The notes below the pieces were generated by a model that did no database searches, was not told where the DNA came from, and saw nothing but the letters and a program-made list of their open reading frames with translations. From Helicobacter sp. (lineage in GTDB: Bacteria; Campylobacterota; Campylobacteria; Campylobacterales; Helicobacteraceae), in the NCBI RefSeq assembly GCF_022511165.1, contig NZ_JAFLSB010000061.1, positions 1 to 6,915 on the forward strand: a stretch of DNA of 6,915 nt. Direction: 5' to 3'. Shown here in pieces: positions 1 to 5,963 of the stretch (the stretch's first letter is position 1; each line of letters starts with the position of its first letter). The translations under genes were made by a program, and so were the position numbers.

Positions 1-1
1 A

Positions 2-76
2 GAGGGTGAGATTGAATGGGATAAGAGCAAGATTATCTATGAGCAGCAAGAGGAGGTGCTTGATATTTCACGCTAG
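2..76 (+). CDS. C-terminal end of an unidentified gene (partial)
   Basis: An open frame enters from the left edge and encodes 24 residues ending in VLDISR before a TAG stop at 74-76. The fragment is acidic and charged (EGEIEWDKSK at its visible start), with no membrane segment and no motif I recognise, so no function is given. The codon choice looks like that of the downstream genes, and the other + strand frame tested stops at 7-9, which favours this frame. It lies on the same strand as flgL, 175 bases upstream. It probably does not share the flgL transcript's control, because a separate promoter lies in between. Confidence 0.55.
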   Translation, partial: EGEIEWDKSKIIYEQQEEVLDISR

Positions 77-108
77 GTTGATTGATATTTGTTTAAAATC
101 TCTAAAAG

Positions 109-151
109 GCGCAGTGCGCAGTGAGTGAAAGTAAAGATAAATAAAGATAAA
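109..151 (+). repeat. Short tandem repeats upstream of the flgL promoter
   Basis: Two perfect tandem duplications lie close together. GCGCAGT occurs at 109-115 and 116-122, and TAAAGATAAA occurs at 132-141 and 142-151. The second has a period of 10 bases, about one helical turn. It sits roughly 30-49 bases upstream of the -24 element of the sigma-54 promoter. Function is unknown. An activator or curvature element is possible, but simple slippage in an intergenic region is equally possible. Confidence 0.6.
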
Positions 152-178
152 GCTTAGGATTCTTAAGATTATGATTTT

Positions 179-198
179 AAGGTATTATTTTTGCTTTA
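179..198 (+). promoter_or_regulatory. Sigma-54 (RpoN) promoter of flgL
   Basis: GG at 181-182 and GC at 193-194 are exactly 10 bases apart, the invariant -24/-12 geometry of RpoN promoters. The -12 side reads TTGCTTTA, a full match to the usual TTGC-W core. The -24 side (AAGGTAT) is weaker than TGGCAC. The predicted start is near 205, giving a leader of about 46 bases. From established knowledge, flgL (HP0295) belongs to the RpoN class of flagellar genes in H. pylori, so position and family knowledge agree. The start codon has a good ribosome binding site, GAGGAAG at 241-247. Confidence 0.75.
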
Positions 199-251
199 AA
201 AGTCGATATAGAAGTGGTATTCTGTAAATATCAATAACGCGAGGAAGAACA

Positions 252-2819
252 ATGAGGGTTACATTTGGCACGAAATATAACCAAATGAATTATTATCAAG
301 GCACGATGCAAAGTAAGCTTATGGATATAAACACAAAGATTGCTTCAGGGCTTAAGATTCAATATGGCTACCAAGATAGCAGTGTGTTTAATCAAAACCT
401 TAAGCTTGAGTATGAAAAAGTCAATTTAGATCAAGGCATTGATGTGAGTAATGACGCTCACACTGCCACGCTTAATACTGATAAAGCCCTTGCAGAGCTC
501 TCACTTACTGCCGAGCAGTTTAATACCAAGCTTATTCAAGCTGCAAATGATATTCACTCGCCTACTTCGCGTGAGGCGATAGCAAGGGATTTAGAAAAGC
601 TCAAAGAGCATATGATAAATATCGCAAATACTGCTATTGGTGGTGAGTTTCTTTTTGCAGGGAGCAATGTGAAGATTCGCCCATTTGAGCCAGATGGCAC
701 CTATAAGGGAAATAATGATAGGCTTGAAGCTTTGGTAAGCAATAATAATCTCATACCTTATAATATTACCGGAGAAGAGCTATTTTTTGGGCGAGATTCT
801 GATTATCATAAAAGTATTACAAGCAATATCCGCAAGTTTAATCAAACAAAACTCAATAATGATATTATGGATAAAATTAAGCGTGGCGATATACCCGAAG
901 AGGTGTATATCAAGGCAGGGGATACTTTGCGTGATTTGATAGGGGATAATGATAATGATACAAGCAATAATGGCAAGGAATATTTTTATTTGCGCGGTGT
1001 TCGCCCTGATGGCACAAGTTTTAAGAGCAAATTTTCATTTGATGTAGGTTATAAGAATGCTGCTAATGCCACAAAAGTGCAGGATTTGCTTGATAGAATC
1101 GGTAAAGAATATGGCAATACAAGCAAAAATAAAGTGGTTGATGTGAATTTGAATTTTTGGGGAGAGATTGAGATTAAAAATCTCAAACCCGGCAATGCAA
1201 ATTTAGATTTTCATTTGATTTCAAGCGATACTGATGTAGATAATGTCGATGATTTACCCGCACTTGGGGCGCGTGTTACAAGCTTTCAAAAAAGCAATTT
1301 TATGGGGCAATTTTCACAAAGCGAGATAAAGGCGATAAAAAGCAATTATGATCATCGTGAGCTGACTATCCCCTCAACTTTGCTTACAAAAGATAATTTT
1401 CCTGCTACTTTAAATACAAAACTTAAAGATGTATTGGCTGAAGATGTCAAAACGCTTGTGTTTGCAGGCACACGTCCAAATAATGATGATGGCACAATCA
1501 ATGAAGAATCTATTGAGCCATTGAGCATTGATGTTGATGATGATTTGCAAGTGCAAGATGTGCTTGCTCTTGTAAAAAATCATTTTGGTGGCAAGATAGA
1601 GGGTGAGATTATACGCGGTGAGCTTGTATTCCGCGATATGAATGTAACGCATAAAGATAGAGATTTGATGGATCCTCCTTTTAATGGACCAAGTGGATTC
1701 TCTCTCTCGCTTACAACACTTGATGGTAATGGCTTAGAGACAAAGGGTTTAAGGCGGGATTATCGCACAGAATATGATCAAGTGAGCTTTGATAATCAAG
1801 GCTCTAAGCTGATTTCTAATGTATCGCAGATTCTTGCAGATGGTATGAGCTATGCCAATGATGAGACAAAGCTTTCAGAAGTCGCAGGAGGAAGCCTCAA
1901 TGGGCAAACTTACATACTTGAGCTCGAAGATCATAATGGAGTTCCTGTTAATGCGCGTATGGAATTTGGCGAAAAAGGTTCATATTTAGTGCTACCCAAT
2001 GCGGATTTTGATATGACAGATTCTAAATCCCAAGCTGAAATTTTTATTCCATTTTATAATCCCCACGATGAGCCACCAGCAGTAACTATTAGTAAGGCTG
2101 ATGATATTACTTATCGTCAATTACTTGATATGATAGGTATTGCGCTTAATTATAGCAATCAGCCAACAAGTGCGTATCAAGCGACACAAGTGCAAAATAA
2201 CACCCCTACACAAGCAGGGAAAAATGCCTATGAATCACTTGTGGCAGATACGAATGCGCGTATGAGGGTATATTTAAGTAAAGATGGGCGTATTGAGATT
2301 AGCGATGATATGCGCTCTGTTTCGCGTATGAAATTTATGATATATGATAAGGCAAGTAATGATTTTAGCGAGAAAGGCATACGCGATTATCAAGCTTCGC
2401 TTACATTTAATGCTAACAATGCGCTGATAATTGATCAGCCCGATGTAGATTTTTTTAATGCTATTGATGGTATTATTCAAGCGGTGCGTTCAGGTGTGTA
2501 TCGCCCTGATTCTTATGGAGAGGAATATACCGACCAAATGCGCAATAAAGGGATTCAAAATGGTATAGAACTCTTCAAGCATTTAGGGGATCATATTGAA
2601 AAAATGATTGCGCTCAATGGCTCACATAGTCGCAGTTTTGAAAATGTGATAAGGAGGAATGAAATTTTGCGCGTGCAAATAGAATCTATTAAAAGTGATG
2701 TGATTGGCACAGATGTTGCCGAAACTTACAATCACTTCTCAAATCTCACTACAAATTATAATGCTATCCTTGCTTCAACAAGTCGCATTAATCAAATGTC
2801 GTTGGTTAATTACCTATGA
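252..2819 (+). CDS. flgL: Flagellar hook-associated protein 3 (hook-filament junction protein FlgL)
   Basis: FlgL is the second of the two junction proteins that connect the flagellar hook to the filament; it is exported through the flagellar type III apparatus. The N-terminus (MRVTFGTKYNQMNYYQ, then KIASGLKIQYGYQDSS around residues 31-45) and the helical C-terminus (about residues 815-855, ending SRINQMSLVNYL) are the paired flagellin-like D0/D1 segments. They match H. pylori FlgL closely as I recall it. At 855 residues it is far longer than enterobacterial FlgL (a little over 300); the extra length is a large central region, about residues 140-760, rich in Asp and Asn, typical of Helicobacter. 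No signal peptide is seen, as expected for this export route. The ATG at 252 follows GAGGAAG by 4 bases, and the gene lies behind an RpoN promoter. The stop overlaps the next gene. Confidence 0.95.
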   Translation: MRVTFGTKYNQMNYYQGTMQSKLMDINTKIASGLKIQYGYQDSSVFNQNLKLEYEKVNLDQGIDVSNDAHTATLNTDKALAELSLTAEQFNTKLIQAANDIHSPTSREAIARDLEKLKEHMINIANTAIGGEFLFAGSNVKIRPFEPDGTYKGNNDRLEALVSNNNLIPYNITGEELFFGRDSDYHKSITSNIRKFNQTKLNNDIMDKIKRGDIPEEVYIKAGDTLRDLIGDNDNDTSNNGKEYFYLRGVRPDGTSFKSKFSFDVGYKNAANATKVQDLLDRIGKEYGNTSKNKVVDVNLNFWGEIEIKNLKPGNANLDFHLISSDTDVDNVDDLPALGARVTSFQKSNFMGQFSQSEIKAIKSNYDHRELTIPSTLLTKDNFPATLNTKLKDVLAEDVKTLVFAGTRPNNDDGTINEESIEPLSIDVDDDLQVQDVLALVKNHFGGKIEGEIIRGELVFRDMNVTHKDRDLMDPPFNGPSGFSLSLTTLDGNGLETKGLRRDYRTEYDQVSFDNQGSKLISNVSQILADGMSYANDETKLSEVAGGSLNGQTYILELEDHNGVPVNARMEFGEKGSYLVLPNADFDMTDSKSQAEIFIPFYNPHDEPPAVTISKADDITYRQLLDMIGIALNYSNQPTSAYQATQVQNNTPTQAGKNAYESLVADTNARMRVYLSKDGRIEISDDMRSVSRMKFMIYDKASNDFSEKGIRDYQASLTFNANNALIIDQPDVDFFNAIDGIIQAVRSGVYRPDSYGEEYTDQMRNKGIQNGIELFKHLGDHIEKMIALNGSHSRSFENVIRRNEILRVQIESIKSDVIGTDVAETYNHFSNLTTNYNAILASTSRINQMSLVNYL

Positions 2820-3574
2820 TGTGCATTCCTATACTCCGCTACACCCATATCCGCGATATGCAGGATTCTTATAGTATATCTCCAGCGATTTTTGAAAAAC
2901 AAATTGCGTATTTGCAAAAGAAGTCTTTTCAGTTTTTGAGCCTTGATGATGTGATTGCTTATAAAAAAGATAGTGCGCCTTTCTCTCAACGCGTTGTTTT
3001 GCTTACCTTTGATGGGGCGTGGCGCGATATTTATATCAATGCCTATGAGATTTTAAAAAAATACAATGTCAAAGCTGGATTATTTGTCGTAACAGAATGG
3101 GTTGATGAAGCCTCAAAAGGCACAAGTGAATACACGCAAGTGCCTCATAGTGAATACAAAAATATGCTTGTAGAAAATGCAAGAGGCATAATGTGTAATT
3201 GGAATGAGATTGCTCAAATGCAAGATGTTTTTAGCATAGGCTCAATGACGCATACCTATCAATTTTCAAATATTATTTCAATTTCGTGGCACGAGGATTT
3301 TGAGCTATCAAAACGGCTCATAAAAGAGCGGCTTAATGTCGATACAAAGCATCTTGCTTGGCCTGATGGGGGTTATAATCAAGGGTTGCTTCGCACAGCA
3401 AAAAGCATAGGCTATGAGGCATTTTATACGCAACAACAGGGCTTAAACCCCATTACAGAGAGCAATGACGCGCTTAAACGATATGATTGCAAGGCAAGTC
3501 TTTTTTGGCTCAAAAAATATGCCTTTGCCACTTCACGCGTAAGAAATTTTAGAATTGGCAAAATATTTTTATAA
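2816..3574 (+). CDS. Polysaccharide deacetylase-fold protein with degenerate active site, coupled to flgL
   Basis: This 252-residue protein has the order of a family 4 carbohydrate esterase (NodB/PgaB-like). It shows an N-terminal PILRYTHI segment (usually P-x-L-x-Y-H-x-I), SPAIFEKQIAYL and FLSLDDVIAY, strand motif 1 at residues 64-69 (TFDGAW), motif 2 at 141-150 (IGSMTHTYQF), and motif 3 at 182-188 (WPDGGYN) followed by LLRTAKSIGY. In active members motif 1 is TFDDG and motif 2 is H-T/S-x-x-H, giving the Asp-His-His metal triad. Here those three positions read Gly67, Met144 and Tyr148, so metal-dependent deacetylation is doubtful. No signal peptide is obvious. The ATG at 2816 overlaps the flgL stop as ATGA with no clear Shine-Dalgarno, implying translational coupling and expression with the flagellar gene. 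A second ATG at 2819 is an alternative start. The fold is fairly certain; the biochemical role is unknown. Confidence 0.8.
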   Translation: MMCIPILRYTHIRDMQDSYSISPAIFEKQIAYLQKKSFQFLSLDDVIAYKKDSAPFSQRVVLLTFDGAWRDIYINAYEILKKYNVKAGLFVVTEWVDEASKGTSEYTQVPHSEYKNMLVENARGIMCNWNEIAQMQDVFSIGSMTHTYQFSNIISISWHEDFELSKRLIKERLNVDTKHLAWPDGGYNQGLLRTAKSIGYEAFYTQQQGLNPITESNDALKRYDCKASLFWLKKYAFATSRVRNFRIGKIFL

Positions 3575-3578
3575 ATTA

Positions 3579-3587
3579 TGCTATAAT
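3579..3587 (+). promoter_or_regulatory. Extended -10 promoter of hsrA
   Basis: TGCTATAAT at 3579-3587 is a perfect extended -10 (TG-n-TATAAT), the usual vegetative sigma-80 promoter form in Helicobacter, where -35 boxes are poorly conserved. The nearest TTGGCA (3555-3560) is 21 bases upstream, too far for a normal -35. The predicted start is near 3594, leaving a leader of about 27 bases with the ribosome site GAGAGGAAA at 3608-3616. It begins 5 bases after the preceding gene's stop, so hsrA can be transcribed independently of the flagellar operon. Confidence 0.75.
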
Positions 3588-3620
3588 TGAAGCTAAAACT
3601 AAGTATTGAGAGGAAACAAA

Positions 3621-4301
3621 ATGAGAATCTTGGTGATTGAAGATGATCCCACCTTATGTAAAAATATCGTAGAAATGCTCAATAAACGCAGCTACCAAAC
3701 TGATGTTGCAGAAAATCTAAAAGATGGTGAATACTATATCAGTATCCGCAATTATGATTTGGTGTTGGCAGATTGGGATTTGCCTGATGGCTGTGGGCTT
3801 GATATTATCGCACAAGTAAAAGAAAAATCTCCGCGCACCCCTGTACTTGTTATTTCTAATAAAACTTCCGCTGATAATGAGATTCGGGCTTTTAGAGAGG
3901 GTGCAGATGATTTTATGCCTAAACCTTTCAATTTACAAGTGCTTTTAATTAGAATCCAAGCAAGATTGCGCTTTTGGGGTTCAAATGTGATTGAGATTGA
4001 AGATTTGGTGATTAACCCTGATGAGGAGAAAATCACTTACAAAGGGCAAGAGATTGAAGTCAAAGGCAAACCCTTTGAAGTCCTCACACATCTTGCGCGT
4101 CATCGCGACCAGATTGTTTCTAAAGAGCAGCTCCTTGATGCGATTTGGGAGGAGCCAGAGCTTGTAACGCCTAATGTTATTGAAGTAGCCATTAATCAGA
4201 TTCGCCAAAAAATGGATAAGCCCTTAAATATCGGCACAATAGAAACTGTGCGCCGCAGAGGCTATCGCTTTTGTTATCCTAAAAAACCAAGTGATGCTTA
4301 A
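3621..4301 (+). CDS. hsrA: OmpR-family orphan response regulator HsrA (HP1043 / CosR type)
   Basis: This 226-residue regulator has an N-terminal receiver (about residues 1-117) and a C-terminal winged-helix DNA-binding domain (about 122-221). The linker ARLRFWGSNVIEI and the C-terminal half, including KGKPFEVLTHLARHRDQIVSK and RRRGYRFCYPK, match H. pylori HsrA almost without change as I recall it. HsrA is an essential dimeric transcription factor that links redox state to growth and central metabolism, and no partner kinase is known. Here the receiver has the canonical residues: acidic pair Glu7-Asp8, phosphoacceptor Asp51 (DLVLADWDLPDG), Ser79 and Lys101. H. pylori HsrA lacks most of these. 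The start is set at the ATG at 3621, which follows GAGAGGAAAC and matches the family N-terminus MRILVIE. A TTG at 3606 would lie within the leader before the ribosome site. Confidence 0.95.
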   Translation: MRILVIEDDPTLCKNIVEMLNKRSYQTDVAENLKDGEYYISIRNYDLVLADWDLPDGCGLDIIAQVKEKSPRTPVLVISNKTSADNEIRAFREGADDFMPKPFNLQVLLIRIQARLRFWGSNVIEIEDLVINPDEEKITYKGQEIEVKGKPFEVLTHLARHRDQIVSKEQLLDAIWEEPELVTPNVIEVAINQIRQKMDKPLNIGTIETVRRRGYRFCYPKKPSDA

Positions 4302-4333
4302 AGGTTTTCAATCACTTTTAAGCCTTAAATGTT

Positions 4334-4339
4334 TATAAT
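4334..4339 (+). promoter_or_regulatory. -10 box of the SRP RNA gene
   Basis: A perfect TATAAT at 4334-4339, in the context GTTTATAATT, lies 7 bases upstream of G4346, the base at which the terminal helix of the RNA can begin. The upstream stretch is AT-rich, without a recognisable -35, as is usual for Helicobacter. This placement fixes the likely RNA 5' end and rules out the CCCC at 4342-4345 as part of the transcript. Confidence 0.7.
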
Positions 4340-4345
4340 TTCCCC

Positions 4346-4450
4346 GCTTCCTTGCAGACTTATGCAATGAATGTATGAGACAACGCTTCAGGGTGGGAAC
4401 ACAGCAGAGCATCTTATGCTTTTATGTGCCATAAGCACCTGCAGGGGAGT
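4346..4450 (+). ncRNA. ffs: Signal recognition particle RNA, small bacterial (4.5S-like) type
   Basis: This is the RNA of the signal recognition particle, which binds Ffh and targets nascent membrane proteins to FtsY. The apical hallmark is present: GTG (4393-4395), a GGAA tetraloop (4396-4399), CAC (4400-4402), flanked by CAGG at 4389-4392 and AGCAG at 4403-4407, the symmetric internal loop that contacts the Ffh M domain. The ends close in an 11-pair helix, 4347-4357 with 4439-4449, including two G-U pairs. A further 6-pair helix joins CTTATG (4359-4364) to CATAAG (4430-4435). There is no Alu domain, so it is the short form. It fills the hsrA-speE gap. The 5' end is inferred from the -10 box. 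The 3' end is approximate: the transcript may run into TTTTATAAATTT, or stop at the T8 run at 4487-4494. Confidence 0.9.
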
Positions 4451-4473
4451 TTTATAAATTTCTTCTAATTTAA

Positions 4474-4479
4474 TACAAT
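4474..4479 (+). promoter_or_regulatory. Probable -10 box for the speE-coaE-dapF operon
   Basis: TACAAT at 4474-4479, in the context TTTAATACAATC, differs from TATAAT at one base and gives a predicted start near 4486, about 50 bases before the speE ATG. It lies just after the SRP RNA. A run of eight T residues at 4487-4494 starts almost at the predicted start site; it could be part of the leader or help end the SRP transcript. No further promoter is evident before coaE or dapF. Confidence 0.5.
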
Positions 4480-4537
4480 CTTAAGCTTTTTTTTGATTTT
4501 ATACAAGCAAAAAATTTTTTTAAGAGAGTTTTTTGCA

Positions 4538-5326
4538 ATGTGGATTACTCGGCAGCTCACTTCTAATTTTCGACAAGAATATACTATTGATACAAAGATT
4601 TTAGATTCGCGTAGCACATATATTGTAGAAGTTTTTAAGAGTGCTGATTTTGAGCAAGTAGCGATGATTGATCAAACACATCTAATGCTTAGCAAATATC
4701 TCTTTATAGAATCCGAGCTTCTAGCCCACCTCCCGCTTTGTGTATTGCCCGATGCCAAACAGGTTTTGCTTTTTGATAGTTTCAATCTTGAGATTGCCTA
4801 TGAATGCCTCAAGCATAAGGTAAGCGTGGATTGTGTGCAAAATGATAGAAAGAGCTTAGATTCGCTTATGAGCTTTTTGCCACATTTTCATCAAGTGATA
4901 GAAAATCCACATTTTATGCTTTTTGAGCAGATAATGGATTTAGATATTAAAAAATATGATCTTATTATTGCCGATGCGCTCCTCACTAAACATCAAATCG
5001 ATGGCTTATCGCGTATGCTTTCACCACAAGGGATTTTGATTATTCGCAATCATCACCCCCTCCTTATGACAGAATCTTTTGTGCAGATGTTAGGCGATTG
5101 CGCATCTTTTTTTAGTATTGTTATGCCTTTTTCGGCACATTTAAGCATTTTGGGTGATAAAAGTTATATTTTTGCTTCAAAAGCTCTCCACCCTCTTGCA
5201 GATATGCTGCTACAAAAAATCGACCTTCTCCCTCCATTGCGTTATTACAACGCCCATATACACGAGAGTGCATTCGTGCTTCCTAACTTTTTGTTTGAAA
5301 AAATACAAGACATCGCAAAGTTTTAG
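4538..5326 (+). CDS. speE: Spermidine synthase (putrescine aminopropyltransferase), divergent epsilonproteobacterial form
   Basis: SpeE moves the aminopropyl group of decarboxylated S-adenosylmethionine onto putrescine to make spermidine. The 262-residue product has the same length as H. pylori SpeE as I recall it, and shares MWIT at the start, ESELLAH (58-64), LDIKKYDLI (135-143), HPLL, the VMPF segment (195-198) and RYYNAHIHESAFVLP (235-249). That last stretch corresponds to the RYYN-x-x-x-H-x-A-A-F-x-LP signature of the family. The glycine-rich GGGDGG loop is absent (LLFDSFNLEIA at 77-87), and the usual D-S/C-S/T-D-P motif reads ADALLTKH (145-152), keeping only the first Asp, Asp146. H. 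pylori SpeE was reported with a Rossmann-like fold and a distinct active site, so this divergence is shared rather than decay. The ATG at 4538 was chosen from the family N-terminus and TAAGAGAG at 4521-4528. A TTG at 4493 would add 15 atypical residues. Confidence 0.92.
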   Translation: MWITRQLTSNFRQEYTIDTKILDSRSTYIVEVFKSADFEQVAMIDQTHLMLSKYLFIESELLAHLPLCVLPDAKQVLLFDSFNLEIAYECLKHKVSVDCVQNDRKSLDSLMSFLPHFHQVIENPHFMLFEQIMDLDIKKYDLIIADALLTKHQIDGLSRMLSPQGILIIRNHHPLLMTESFVQMLGDCASFFSIVMPFSAHLSILGDKSYIFASKALHPLADMLLQKIDLLPPLRYYNAHIHESAFVLPNFLFEKIQDIAKF

Positions 5327-5330
5327 TATA

Positions 5331-5933
5331 GTGGAAAAAAATACTTTAAATTACGCAATCGCCCTCACAGGTTCGATAGGAAGTGGCAAAAGCACATTGG
5401 TAAAGCTTTTTGCGCTCTATGGCTTTAAGAGTATTTGTGCTGATAGTATCGCTCATCAAGTGCTTGATGAGCATAGCCAAGAAGTGATTGCTGCCTTTGG
5501 AGATGAGATTGTGGGTCAAAATGGCAAGATTGATAGAAAAAAGCTTGGTGCGATTATTTTTGCCTCAACAGAGAAGCGCAAAAAGCTTGAATCTATTCTC
5601 CATACTCATATCAAAGAGAGCATTCTTGCCCGAGCGCAAAAGTTCGAAGGAGAGAGAATGTGGTATTTTTTAGATATTCCTTTGTTTTTTGAAGTAGGAG
5701 GCAAGGAATATTTTCCAGTAACGCGCTCACTTGTTGTCTATACTCCAGCACAAAAAGCCATAGAGCGCATTATGCGGCGCGATAATCTTACATTGGAGGA
5801 GGCACAGGCACGACTTGATGCGCAAATGCCTATTGAGGAGAAAGTCCGCTTAGCCGATGATATTATTGGTAATGATGGCTCTTTGTGCGCATTGCAACAG
5901 CGCGTAGAGATATATATTCGCTCTTTGCCTTGA
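5331..5933 (+). CDS. coaE: Dephospho-CoA kinase
   Basis: CoaE phosphorylates the 3'-hydroxyl of dephospho-CoA, the last step of coenzyme A synthesis, in the cytoplasm. In the 200-residue product the Walker A loop GSIGSGKST (residues 14-22) is followed by ADSIAHQVL (37-45), where Asp38 is the family's conserved active-site Asp. Later come DIPLFFE, the lid segment RRDNLTLEEAQARLDAQMPIEEK, and ADDIIGNDGSL near the C-terminus. All of these are standard CoaE landmarks, and the length is normal for the family (about 200). The start is set at the GTG at 5331, four bases after the speE stop. Upstream extension in frame to the ATG at 5154 would lie wholly inside speE and encode unrelated residues. There is no clear Shine-Dalgarno, so translation is probably coupled to speE. 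The speE-coaE order also occurs in H. pylori (HP0832-HP0831), from memory. Confidence 0.93.
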   Translation: MEKNTLNYAIALTGSIGSGKSTLVKLFALYGFKSICADSIAHQVLDEHSQEVIAAFGDEIVGQNGKIDRKKLGAIIFASTEKRKKLESILHTHIKESILARAQKFEGERMWYFLDIPLFFEVGGKEYFPVTRSLVVYTPAQKAIERIMRRDNLTLEEAQARLDAQMPIEEKVRLADDIIGNDGSLCALQQRVEIYIRSLP

Positions 5934-5963
5934 TAGGTTATTAAAGCGCAGTAGGGGGATTGT

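Noticed and set aside
200..210. CGATAT at 204-209 as a sigma-28 (FliA) -10 for flgL
   Set aside because: No TAAA-type -35 lies at the required spacing of about 15 bases, while the sigma-54 geometry is exact. The resemblance is probably chance.
1410..1652. Minus-strand open frame of 80 codons inside flgL
   Set aside because: It lies fully within the confidently identified flgL, has a low-complexity Ile/Lys-rich product, and shows no ribosome site or family resemblance.
3752..4208. Two minus-strand open frames within hsrA
   Set aside because: Both are antisense to a highly conserved coding region, overlap each other in different frames and have no recognisable motifs.
4342..4447. Pairing of CCCC (4342-4345) with GGGG (4444-4447) as the terminal helix of the SRP RNA
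   Set aside because: CCCC lies too close to TATAAT to be transcribed, and the alternative 11-pair helix 4347-4357 with 4439-4449 is longer and uses the same G residues.
5154..5330. Upstream extension of coaE to the ATG at 5154
   Set aside because: The extra 59 residues lie wholly inside speE and resemble nothing in CoaE. The GTG at 5331 gives the normal length and N-terminus.
5488..5673. 61-codon + strand open frame within coaE
   Set aside because: It is an out-of-frame shadow of coaE without a ribosome site or recognisable protein features.
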